Positions 1 through 11,298 of a stretch of DNA of 64,000 nucleotides are shown one piece after another. The stretch comes from Cloeon dipterum (Eukaryota > Arthropoda > Insecta > Ephemeroptera > Baetidae): NCBI RefSeq assembly GCF_949628265.1, contig NC_088787.1, forward strand, positions 6,066,501-6,130,500, read 5' to 3'. A program made the position numbers and the translations under genes. How positions within the stretch are numbered: position 1 is the first letter of the stretch; each line of letters begins with the position of its first letter. The notes beneath the pieces were generated by a model that did not search any database, was not told the DNA's origin, and saw only the letters and a list, made by a program, of their open reading frames with translations.

Positions 1-59
1 AAAAAAGGTTTCATTTTTAAAAGTAGCTTAATTGATATTGAATTTAAAAACATTTTGGC

Positions 60-3000
60 ATATTATAAAGGAAAAGATTAATCAAATATTAATATGAACT
101 TCATGTGTGCAAAACAGAAGAATATTTTCATAAAATAAAGATTTCAAAATTTTAACCATCACATCTCAGTATTAATAGATTCCACAATAACTATTTCAAG
201 GGTCGGTTTCAGGACTATCATTTGGCAGTTTTGGAATTTCATTTGAGCTTTACAGTGGTGAAAACCAATGAAAAGACACCAAGTTCGATGAAATTGGACT
301 TTTACGACATTTTATCTTAGGGTCACGGTAGCGACAGACCCTGAAGGTCGAGTTCCAGCTTTCTATGGCTCTCTTGTTGTGTCTAAGCAAATTAAATGCG
401 AAATAAATGTACTGACAAACGAGAGGTGAACTCGCTGCCCTGGCCATCCGCTCTCGAGCGGCGTCGAGCTGGATTTTAATTTTCAAATTCAAATTGCAGG
501 AAAACTTTCGCGATCGCAACTATGAAACACAGTGTGCTTGTGTATAATTGCACATTTTAGCTCCGAACTCAGAAAATCGAAGAAGCTTTTATCATCCCTT
601 CATTTTAAATTTTCAAAAAAGGTCGCAAAAGGTGACTTTCGATTTGTGCTTTTTTTGTAAAATGAAAAATATTCAGGATCTAAATCTAGATTGGGCAGTG
701 AAAATTTCAGGTGATCTACGCAGTATAAGAGTTACAGTCCACATTTCAATAACAGAGTTCTCATTATTCGGGGATTTTCAAGATAACGAAAAAATAGGCA
801 GCTTAAATTTTGGAGTTTTACCATCTATTAGCAAGTACGGTACTTCAAGCAAATATAATTGTCATCTAAAATTTAAATGCAAAAAAATCATATCCGATCG
901 ACTACCAATCTCGCAGAGATCTGCTCATTTTTTTATTAACATATTTATGCTGGATAAAAGAGAATCCTTATCAACATTTAGTTTAATTTCTGAATATTTG
1001 GAATTGCAGAAAGCTGTTTGAAAGGCTTCCACCTTAAAGAAATATATTTGGAAAAGACGAAGTCCTGACTGAGAGTTAAAAAGTTTATTTTTAAATATTT
1101 AGGCATTAAAACATTTGATAAAAACTCCAAAGTGGCATCACAATTTTTAATTTTCATTTTTTAAAATTAATTTGCTAAAACCCTATATATCAGATTTGTA
1201 AGTTAAATACATTAACTATTAATCATACAAGGTGAAAATATCAATATTAATAATTTGTAATGATTCCGTTTGTATGAAATTCAAGTTCCATTAAAAAAAA
1301 CTAAAAATATGAGAACCAGTTTTATGACTTGTTATTTTTTAGTCTTCAGGAAAGTTAATTAGTCCAGACTGTGGACAAGTTTGCGTTTTCTCAACAAGCA
1401 TTTTCAGTCTAGTTTAACGCAGTCATTTTTTAAAACCTAATTGAAGAAAAATAAAATTATATTCAAATCAGTCAGAACAGAATATTTTCCCAAAATAATC
1501 GAAATGAAAAATTAGAATGCTCATCGATTTCCGAATGCAAATTAGTAATATTTAAAAAAAAATAATCTAAAATTTTTGAGAGTGTAGAGTGATCCGAAAC
1601 ATGTTGTCATTTGAGTAGAGGAAAAAATATATTAATCCTAGCTGGCTACAAATTTTGATGTGACAATATAAAGATAATGATACTAAAACTTAACTTCAGT
1701 CGGTAAGCAAAACATTAGTGCTGAAAAGCATGATTCATTCATTCAATCATCTCAATTTTCAATGCTCTGTGACACTCACTGTTCCAAGTGTGCTGGCTTT
1801 TAAAATAATTATGAGCAAGCCAGTTTTAACCCGAATTCGGCGGCTAAATTGGAAAACAATTGGCTATAGTAAGACACTTCAGTAATAAAATTCTGGTAAA
1901 GTACTAAATTCCACCTTGAATTTTAAAACTTTTAAACTTTCCTATCATTAAAATTTAAAATTGAACATTATAATTATTATATAAATCATGCAAAAGACAA
2001 TCTATTATAGCTACAAACTTTAACCGATTAAAATCCTCATGATGCCGATAACAATTGCCTGCGGTTTTAACTTTTAAATTTTAAACACACTCTGGCTAAA
2101 ACTGGCTGGTCCTTCAGTGTCCAAAGTTCCGATTTTTGATCAAAATTCGGAACTTTGGGAACTTGCTGATGTTTGCTGCTAATATGGAAAATAATTTAAA
2201 TATAAAATAATTATATTACCTATTTGAAGGTTGCCAGGCCAAGATGTTCATTCAAACCGTCCAACTGCGAGTGTCCGAAGTCAGATCAAAGCTCGTGCAA
2301 TCAGGAAAAGGGTATTCCAGGAAAATGACACCTCCTAAAACATAAATAAACAAAATCAACAAAACTAACTCATGAATGTGTATGTATGGAAAAAAATACT
2401 TTCCACCGGGTCAAATTCTTATGAGAATATCCCACAAAGGTATGGGTGCCAAAAATTGTAATCCGCGGCGAAATATTTAATTTTTCCCTACATAAAAATC
2501 CATGTTAACTAAACAACTGATAAAAATAAAAGTAAAACAACTTTAATACACGCGTATCCTACTCGTAAATTATCTCTCTAGCAAAAATTATGATTAAAAA
2601 TTAATGTTTGATAGGTGATGCAGCAAAAGAACGAATGATAAAATAAAATTTCATCACTAATTTAACGCAAAAGTTGATCAGAACACACAAATTGAGGAAA
2701 TCGAAAATCTTGGCTTGTGTTATTTTTGGTACTTTACCAAAACAAATCAAACTTTGTGCTTATCTCCCGTAAACCCCTGAGGCCAAAATCGGGTCAAACT
2801 AGCGTCCTTACCTTTTAGAAACATCCAGCGCACGATTAAGGGTCCGTTGAGGCACTTGCTCTGTCAAAAACAACCGAAAACAAGGAGATCAACGCGGGCG
2901 GCTAGGATGATGCAATATCGCGTGCCGGTCCGTCATGTTGTTTTAATACACAGCGCCAGCAGCGGCAGCAGCTGTTGCTTGCTGCTGCTGGCAGTGGCGA

Positions 3001-6000
3001 GTGGCGCAACGCGCGCCACGCGCGGCCAGCGAGGTAAACATAGAAAGCGCGCGCGAACATGCTGAATTAGCACTAACAATAAGTGCTCAGATCGAGTTAA
3101 TTGAAAAGTTAATATTTATTCGAGCATTAAAAATAACGAAATTTTTAATAAATAATTTTTCTCAAGACAAACTCGCAGAAAATTTGATCTTCAACCTCGC
3201 ATCAACTTCACATCAACGTTGATTGACGAAAATCCTTGAAGAACGAGTTAATTGAAAGAAAAAATAAAAATTGCTAATTTTAGACTTAAAACTTTTAAAA
3301 TTTTTAAGAAATTATCGTTTCATGAAACACTTCTACGCGTAGAAAAATTTTATCTTCAACATCACATCAACGTTGTTCAACGTTGATTGAAAAAAATACT
3401 TTAAGAACGGGTTAATCGGAAGAGAAAAAAAAATATTGCAATTAAAAGTATTAAAACTTATAAAATATTTAAGAAAAACACTATTCATGACACACTTAAC
3501 CGATTTGAAAATTTTGATCTTCAACATCGCATCAACGTTGTTCAACGTTGATTGACAAAAAATTTGGAATTTACAAATTTTATCTAATCTGATTGCACAT
3601 ATCAGTTGGAAAGAGTGAAAAAAGGTAAATTTTTCATTTTCCATTATTAAATATTAAACATAGAGTGAAAGTCATGATGATCGTTGACGTTCAACAAAAA
3701 ATCAACGATGCCAAAAATGGTACTTTCAGACAAGTATTGAAATTGAAAATAGTATGAACAGTTTAACAATAATATAGTCTTCAATTTCCAATTAAAATTT
3801 AGTTCATTTTTTCACTTTTGACCATTGTTGACGTTCAACGATAAATCGTCAGAGCGTTGCTCAACGTTGATGGTTACTAGGGTGAAGACTATATTATTGT
3901 TAAACTGTTCGTACTATTTTCAATTTCAATACTTGTCTAAAAGTACCATTTTTGGCATCGTTGATTTTTTGTTGAACGTCAACGATCATCATGACTTTCA
4001 CTCTATGTTTAATTTGTAATGTGGAAAATGAAAAATTTGCCTTTTTTCACTCTTTCCAACTTATATGTGCAATCAGATTAGATAAAATTTGTAAATTCCA
4101 AATTTTTTGTCAATCAACGTTGAACAACGTTGATGCGATGTTGAAGATCAAAATTTTCAAATAGGTTAAGTGTGTCATGAATAGTGTTTTTCTTAAATAT
4201 TTTATAAGTTTTAATACTTTTATTAGCAATATTTTTTTTCTCTTCCGATTAACCCGTTCTTAAAGTATTTTTTTCAATCAACGTTGAACAACGTTGATGT
4301 GATGTTGAAGATAAAATTTTTCTGCGCGTAGAAGTGTTTCATGAAACGATAATTTCTTAAAAATTTTAAAAGTTTTAAGTCTAAAATTAGCAATTTTTAT
4401 TTTTTCTTTCAATTAACTCGTTCTTCAAGGATTTTCGTCAATCAACGTTGATGTGAAGTTGATGCGAGGTTGAAGATCAAATTTTCTGCGGGTTTGTCTT
4501 GAGAAAAAATTATTTATTAAAAATTTCGTTATTTTTAATGCTCGAATAAATATTAACTTTTCAATTAACTCGTTCTGAGCACTTATAGTTAGTGCTAATT
4601 CAGCATGTTCGCGCGCGCTATCTATGTTTACCTCGCTGGCCGCGCGTGGCGCGCGTTGCGCCACTGCCAGCAGCAGCAAGCAACAGCTGCTGGCGCTGTT
4701 ATTACAAACAACATGACGGACCGTCAGGCGATTGCATCATCCTTGCCAGCCGCGTTGATGTCCTTGTTTTCGGTGGTTTTTTGACAGATCAAGTTCCTCA
4801 ACGGACCCATAATTGTGTCATGCATGTTTCTAAAGGTAAGGACGTTAGTTTGACCTGATTTTGGCCGCAGGGGTTTACGGGAGATACGCACAGTTTGATT
4901 TTTGTTTTGGTATAGTACCAAAAATAACACAAGCAGAAATTTTCGATTTCCTCAATTTTTATGTGTTTTTATCAACTTATGCGTTAAATGGGTGGTGCAG
5001 TTTCCCAATATCATTGGTTTTGTTGTTGCATGATCTATCAAACATTAATTTTTAATCTTAATTTTGGCTAGAGAGATAATTTAAGACTAGTATATATATA
5101 CATACATACGTGTAGTAAAGGGGTTACTCTTAATTTTATCGGTTGTTTATTATTTATCATGGATTTTAATGTATGGAAACTTTGCACTTTTCGCCGCGAC
5201 TTAATACAGTTTTCGGCACCCATATTTATGTACTTGTAATTTTGGATGTATTATATATTTTCAAAAGGATTTGAGAGATGGTTAAAACCCGGCGGAAACT
5301 TTTTTTCCATGCACTCGTGAAATATATTGTTGATTTTTTGTTTATTACGTTTCATAGGAGGAGGTCATTTTCCTGGGCTAAAGAAGAATTTTCGCCGGAA
5401 TGTCTGGAATGTCCGAGTCCTTTTGCTGATGACATGAGCTGTGATCTGATTTCGGAAACTCGCAGTTGGACGGTTTGGCTTGGCAACACCTTCAACACGT
5501 TTGGTAATATTATTTCTAATATTGAAATACATTTCCCTATTAGCAGCAAGTTTCCAAAGTTCCAAATTTGGATCAAAATTTGGAACCTAAGACATTTATT
5601 GCTCACCAGCCGGTTTTAGCCACGAGTGTGTTTATAACGTTTGTAATTTAAAAGCTAAAACCAGGCAATTTTTCCCGTCATATTATTGCGGATTTTTTAA
5701 ATTGGTTAGAGCATGTAGCTTAATGGCGTGTTTTCTGCATTAACAATGTAATTGATTTAATAAATTTGAAGGCGGCGTCGACGGTCTACTTTTCGAAGCC
5801 GGCCGGTCCCGGCGCCCAAAGTTTTCCGGGGCCCCGCGGGGCCCTTGAACGTTCCGCACGCCCTATTCACGGGAATTTTCGCCCCCGGCGCCGCCGCGGT
5901 CGAATTAATTTATTTGTTATTCCATTTTCGGCGGTTCGGTACGCTCGGTGGTCGCGCGCTCGCACTTTCACGCCGTGCTGCGTCAAGCGCCGACATTGTC

Positions 6001-8330
6001 ATCCCTCCGCGACCCCATAGGGATGATTCACCCCTGTACCCTGATCATCGCGAACGTGGTCGACGACGCACCGTAGCGTCGCGTCGCGCGTGAAAGCCGC
6101 CCAAAGTCGCGTCCGCGCGTCGCAAATGAGCGGACTTGGAAAATTTCTGGCGGCGAGTCGCGGACGCGCGCTCGCGCTTTGGCGCTCTCTTGAGACTAGC
6201 GCCGACGCTTCCATCCCTCCGCCACCCCGTTGGGGTTGCTCACCCCGTCCGTCCGAGGATCTCGGACGCGGTCGGCGACGCGCCGTAGCGTCGCGTCGCG
6301 CGTTAACGGCGGCCGAAAACGCGGACGCGCGTCCGACGAAACGGCACTTAGGCGATTTCGAGTCGCATTTTCGCCACGTGCCCGCGGCAAAGGGGCGGCT
6401 CGGCGGTCGCTCGCTCGCACTTTGGCGACCTCCCGCGTCGAGCGCCGACGCTTCCGTCCCTCCGCCGCCCCATGGGGATGATTCACCCCCATACCCTGAT
6501 CATCGCGGATGCGGTCGGCGACGCACCGTAGCGTCTCTTCGCGCGTAAACGGCGCCTGAAAGGTTGAGCGCGCGTCGCGTCGGCGCGGCACTTGGCCGCG
6601 GCAGGCCCTATAGATGACGCAGTCGCCGTAGTAGACGCAGTACTCGTACTTTACTCGAACGCCGAAGTTAACGCTAGACCCAAAGTCGACGCAAACGCCG
6701 TACCTGCCACGCCCCCTAGGATTGCCACTCGCTCTTCGGTCGCCCCACACCTTAGTCGGCCGCGCCCCCTAGGGTTACCACTCTCCCATCAGACGCCCAA
6801 CACTTAAGTCGGCCACGCTCCTTAGGGTTGCCAGGCACCACAGGGACCGCCCGCAATTAAGGCGGCCGTGCCCCCTAGGGTTGCCACGCTCCCCTATGTC
6901 GCCGGAAACTCGATTCTGCTGCGCTCCCCGGAGTCGCCGCGCTCCCCCGGGACGCGTCGACCCCCACCGCCCTCGACCTCCCTCGGCGCTCGATCCCGCT
7001 CCAGGGGCGACACCTCGGTCGAGCGGAACAAGTCGAGGTTGAGGGTGAACGAACCATAGGCTAGTTAATAAATTATTATGTGCAATTTACAATCTTCATT
7101 AGAAAGTCTACAACTTTAAAAATCCAAGTTGGAATTTAATACTATACCAGAATTTTAGTAAATTTAAGTTTCTCACTATAGCCATTTTTTCCACTTTAGC
7201 CGTCAAATTCTGGATAACACTGACTTGCTCTAAATTATTTTAAAAACCACCACTCTTGGAACTATGAGTGTCACAGAGCATTGAAAATTGAAATAACTGA
7301 ATAGAGATGAATCATGCTATTCAGTACTAATTTGTATTGCAAGTTTTGCTGACCGACTGAAGTTAAGATTTTTTTATAATTATTATCAATGTTTAGTCAC
7401 ATAAAAATTTCTTGCCAGCTAGGATTATATTATATTGATTTTTTCCTCTACTCAAAGTGACAACATGTTTCAGGTCACTCAACACTTTAAAAATTTAAGA
7501 ATATTTTATTTTAAATATTACTTATTTGTATTCGGACATTAACGAGCGTTATATTTGCATTACAATTTTTCATTTCGATTATTTCATGAAAATTTTCTGA
7601 TTGATTTAATTTTTTTTTAATTTGGTCTTAAATAATGGCTGAGTTAAACTAGACAGGAAATGCTTCTTGAAAAAAAGAACTTGTCCCTCAGTCTGACTAG
7701 TTAAACAACTTTCCTGAAGACTGGAAAGGTCATAAAACAGGTTCTTATATTTTAATTTTTTTTTTTTTGAAAGGAACTTGAATTTTATTAAACGGAATCA
7801 TTACAAATTTTTAATATTGAAGTTACCATCTTGTATAATTAATATTGTATGTTATTAACGTAGGTTGCCTACTTTGTGATCCTGAACAACTTTTCACATG
7901 AAAAAATCACAGGTCAAAGGTCAAGGTCACCATTAGCGACCTCTTTTGAAAATTTAAATTTAAGGAATGATAAGCCCCTTCAATTTTTTTCGGGCTGAAA
8001 TGTAGCCCGTGCAATTCTTCACAAGCAAGTTTAAAAACCATCTCGTCGAGGCTGCTCGACCTCGAATGGCCTTTGAGCAACGAGTTCGTCAACTATATTT
8101 CTTCGCATTTAATCTGCTTAGAAACACCAAGAGGGCCTAGGGTAGACCAAAGAAGGTCGAAATTGACCTTCAGGGTCTGTCCCTGATGTGACCCTGAGAT
8201 AAAAATTTTTCGGAAATTTCCAATTTCATTGAACTTGCTGTCTTTTCATAGGTTTTCACCGCTGTAAAGATAATTATGTTTTGTACATATATGAAGTTCA
8301 TTTAAATTATTGGTTTATCTTATTCTTAAT
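60..8330. repeat. Giant inverted repeat (foldback), arms of about 3.7 and 4.4 kb
   Basis: The sequence from about 3782 leftwards reappears, reverse-complemented, from 3882 rightwards, leaving a loop of about 99 nt (3783-3881). Matching anchors include 3658-3782 with 3882-4006, 2225-2290 with 5420-5480, 1590-1760 with 7290-7480, and 90-350 with 8160-8320. Identity is very high near the loop and falls outwards with indels. Both inner arms carry many copies of the self-complementary motif CAACGTTG. No open frame inside resembles a known protein; the GC-rich patches at 2880-3065 and 4590-4740 are the two arm copies of one segment. It could be a foldback transposon or an inverted duplication of several elements. 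The left end may lie outside the window. Confidence 0.85.
5767..7064. mobile_element. 1.3 kb GC-rich, CpG-rich insertion with 10-bp target duplication
   Basis: This block is far richer in G+C than its surroundings and has no counterpart in the left arm of the giant inverted repeat. It is bounded on both sides by the identical 10-mer TTAATAAATT (5757-5766 and 7065-7074). Inside are three degenerate tandem units of about 215-240 bp (anchored near 5955, 6171 and 6413), then about four units of a 54-bp minisatellite containing CCCCCTAGGGTTGCCA (about 6709-6890). I see no terminal inverted repeats, no poly(A) tail and no recognisable protein. Long open frames on both strands are what high G+C would give by chance. 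The duplication length would suit a Mutator-like or retroposed element; class unknown. Confidence 0.75.
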
Positions 8331-8479
8331 GCTAGGAAAAAAAGTTATTAAATGTAATATCAATTATTAAGCTATTTGTAAAAATAAAGACCCTTTTTTC
8401 CATATTTTATTGGAAAGTTTTAGAAAGAATTTTATTTGTTACATTGCCTTTAATATTTTTTTACGTTGAAATAATAATA

Positions 8480-8830
8480 AAATCGTAATTTTCAACACTC
8501 AATATGAGCTTCGTGTGTGCAAAACAGAATAATCTTATCATAAATTAAAGATGTTACTATTTTTACCTTTTTTAAATATTACGTTTCAGAATTAATGGCT
8601 ACCAAAATTATTTCAAGACCGGTTTCAGGACTATCACAGTTTTGGCTTTGAATTTGAAACCTATGAAACGACAGCAATAGTTTAATGAAATAGGAAATTT
8701 TCGAATTTTTTATCTCAGGGTCACGTTAGGGACAGACGCTTATGGTCAATTTCGACCTTCATTGGTCTACCTTGGTGTGTCTAAGAAAATGAAATTCAAT
8801 AAAATTATAGTTGACGAACGAGAAAGAGGG
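8480..8830. repeat. Third, direct copy of the outer arm segment
   Basis: About 350 bp match 90-430 in the same orientation, including the block around GTGTGCAAAACAGAA and the stretch reading GGTTTCAGGACTATCA. With the inverted copy at about 8100-8330 this makes three copies, so the outer arm is itself a dispersed repeat. Confidence 0.7.
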
Positions 8831-8985
8831 ATGATTTATTATTAAGATTTAATAATATACTTTACTTACCTTGACATGTGTATGTCAAGGTGTCTCTCAC
8901 AGTAAAAATTAGCGTTATAATTTGTAAAATTTAAAGATATGAGTATAATTTAGAAAGTAATTTAAATAATTAATGATGTCCACAG

Positions 8986-9126
8986 ATCTTGCATGAGCAA
9001 CAAGGGCATCCTGAGAAGCTGCCAAATATGGTTCTTCTGCATCGTTTGCAAAATGTGAGAAGCAGAGCCAGGAAGAGCAAGAAAATGAAAAAACAACTCA
9101 ATTCACCAGTCACTCAAGCACCTTAG
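8986..9126 (+). CDS. Candidate terminal coding exon, product unknown
   Basis: A possible 3' splice site (GATGTCCACAG) at 8985 is followed by 47 codons open to TAG at 9124-9126. The peptide begins ILHEQQGHPEKLPNMV and ends in a basic stretch (VRSRARKSKKMKKQ). Base composition is more gene-like than the flanks. I do not recognise the protein and see no partner exon upstream, where the sequence is repetitive. It may be a real last exon of a gene starting outside the window, a captured fragment, or chance. Confidence 0.22.
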   Translation: MLHEQQGHPEKLPNMVLLHRLQNVRSRARKSKKMKKQLNSPVTQAP

Positions 9127-9477
9127 TGTTTTTAGCCGCCATCATTTTGGATATTATGTACTATTTGAATGGGGTTTGCGGGGCCAAAACAGCTGCTGCA
9201 CGATACGATAACGTGATAATTTAATTTTATATATAAGTGTATACTTTTGTGCCTGAAATTAATTTAGCAGCTCTCAATTGAAAATTAATATCCATCATGT
9301 CATTGTAAATTGTATAAAGAAATCACATGAGTTATTATCATGGGAATTTTAACAAATAATTATGTATTGAATAGTAATGTAATTGCTATTAAATGGCTTT
9401 TTAGCGGGTGCCACTAATTTAAAAATTTATTTATGTATTATAACTCTCGTCTTTGGGGTTAATTGCTGTAATATACT

Positions 9478-10112
9478 TTTAGAGTGGCTCGAAGAGTCAA
9501 CTGCCAGATTTGCCTCTTTTGTCTTGGGCTACTGTTGGGACTCTCGCGTGGGTGTTCCCGTAATTTAAATTGAACTCCTTTGGCCGGTCTGCGGCACCCA
9601 GAGCTGGACACTCACCTGGTTCGCTCTCGTGTGCGAAATAAGGTGGTGTTCCGAAATCTGCAACTGTCAGACGGACAGTATTATAAATATGGAGGTTTAC
9701 GTTTTTTAGATTGTTTTACATCAAACAACTTACTTATTTCTAGTTGAATCTCAAATAATCAATACGACTTCCATCTATTTTTACACTCGAGCTTATGTTA
9801 TACGATAGAGACGACTATCACCCGCGTCGTATTGCGTATTGATTGTTTGAGATCCCCACTGGAAATATGCAAGTTCAACTCAAACAATCTAATAAACATC
9901 AGTCTTCGTATTTTGACCCTGTCGGTTAAGACAATTACGGAGTTCGGGGATGCCGCATCTCGGCCACGATAGTCCGGCACTGAGTGCCAAAGACCGGTTA
10001 AAGGAGTTAAGAGTTTAGTTCAAGTCATATTTCGGGAACTCCCACGCAAGAAACAAAACAGAACAGGCAAATCTGTCAGATGGCTCTTTCGAGCCACTCC
10101 AGACAGTCGTGA
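9478..10112. repeat. Foldback element with ~120-bp inverted ends
   Basis: The segment 9478-9600 (from AGAGTGGCTCGAAGAG through ACTCCTTTGGCCGGTCT) returns inverted at 9982-10110 (from AGACCGGTTAAAGGAGT to GGCTCTTTCGAGCCACT). Further inverted similarity lies inside, around the words CAAATAATCAATACG and TTGATTGTTTGAG. No coding potential is recognisable. It is probably a non-autonomous DNA element. Confidence 0.65.
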
Positions 10113-10229
10113 AATAAAGCAAATAACACCTAGACGAGCGTTATATAATAAATTCTTAATGGGAAATGTACCAGAACATTTTGTAATGTGTGCTCTTTAA
10201 TTAAAGAAATAAATTCCAATTAATAGAAC

Positions 10230-10535
10230 CCGAAAAAATTTTCATTTACATCAACAACGCAGCAACGTTGATGCGTTGTTGATCGTCAACAACGATATAA
10301 ATTTCGGCGATCGACACTATCAAAAAAACGAATTAAGTAAAAATAAAACGATCTGCTGAGACAATGTATACCGCGATTTTTTCGACGAAATTTGATCGTC
10401 AACGTTGCATCAACGACACCGCAGTGACCATTCTCAACGTTGATTGAACGTTGACGTCAACGTTGATTCTGCGTTGACGTCGTTGACGTTCAACGTTGAT
10501 TCAACGTTCAATCAACGTTGCTTGGTTACTAGGGT
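10230..10535. repeat. Cluster of CAACGTTG palindromic motifs
   Basis: About 300 bp with at least eight occurrences of CAACGTTG or near matches, ending in TTGGTTACTAGGGTTAG. The same motif and a similar terminal word (TGGTTACTAGGGT) occur at the loop of the giant inverted repeat (3862-3892), which suggests one repeat family in both places. Confidence 0.6.
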
Positions 10536-10544
10536 TAGCGTTTG

Positions 10545-10655
10545 CCAGCTCTGACGCATGCGCAGTTCTCGCTTACACGTTCATATTTGTTTTGGCGGTA
10601 TAAATATTCCGAATATTCAGAGACTTCGTCAAAGACAGTCTTTAATGCCAGATGA
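10545..10655. repeat. Partial MITE copy (family also at 59985-60382)
   Basis: Shares the order GCCAGCTCTGACGCATGCGC, TTGTTTTGGCGG and ACTTCGTCAAAGAC with the element in a Ro60 intron at 59985-60382, but only one half is present. No duplication could be assigned. Confidence 0.6.
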
Positions 10656-11117
10656 ATGCATTGGTTGGTGAGAAAATGTGATACGTCATGAAGGCCAATC
10701 ATAAAGTGGCTAAAACGCTGCTGCTACATGCATAATGTGTTCCCTAAAACTGTTTCGGCACCAGGGTGTTGGCGTAAACTGCAAAAGTGGTGGTGAAAAC
10801 GGTAATGTACCATAACATGTGATATTTTCGTGGCTAAGACTTAAAATGTTTGGGACAAAAAAATTCTTCATTCCACGAGAGCTTGTTTTACTAAACTCGG
10901 ATTTAATATTCAATCATACATTTAAATGATAACTTCATTGAGAAAGCAAGACGTGAACAAGAGGATGAGATATGCGACAAACAGGGTCTCGAAATTTATA
11001 CATACCAAATTTGACTCGAAACAATGTGACTGTAACGCCTCGCTGCTGTGCTCGCTGGTGAATACGAATACCTCTCGCCTGCTCCAGCTGACGCGGCGAC
11101 GCCGACTGTGACTGCAC

Positions 11118-11236
11118 GGTTCAATTTCGTCCCCCTCCAACGCCGTCACAGACGGCCTGCCATAGGGCTGTGGCGTCATTGGAGGAGGGGCATCAAAATG
11201 CTCCCTCTATAAAAATTTGCTGCCACTTGTCAGTTT
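11118..11236 (+). promoter_or_regulatory. Hairpin followed by TATA-like and initiator-like words
   Basis: A near-perfect stem (CCCCCTCCAACGCCGTCACA with CTGTGGCGTCATTGGAGG) is followed by CTATAAAAA at about 11207 and TCAGTTT at about 11229. No recognisable coding sequence follows. It may be the promoter of a transposon or simply an inverted repeat. Confidence 0.2.
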
Positions 11237-11298
11237 TACCGACTTTATTTCTCCTTTCTCCATCCTGAATTTTACATATATGTTGTTAGGGGTGTTTC

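Noticed and set aside
548-1021. 157-codon plus-strand frame
   Set aside because: It lies in the inverted-repeat arm, has no ATG for its first 37 codons and no recognisable domain. The mirrored region at 7907-8092 is broken, so it is probably chance.
5766-6807. Several long overlapping frames on both strands in the GC-rich block
   Set aside because: Arg/Ala/Pro-rich frames on both strands are expected from high G+C and tandem repeats; no motif or start context supports them.
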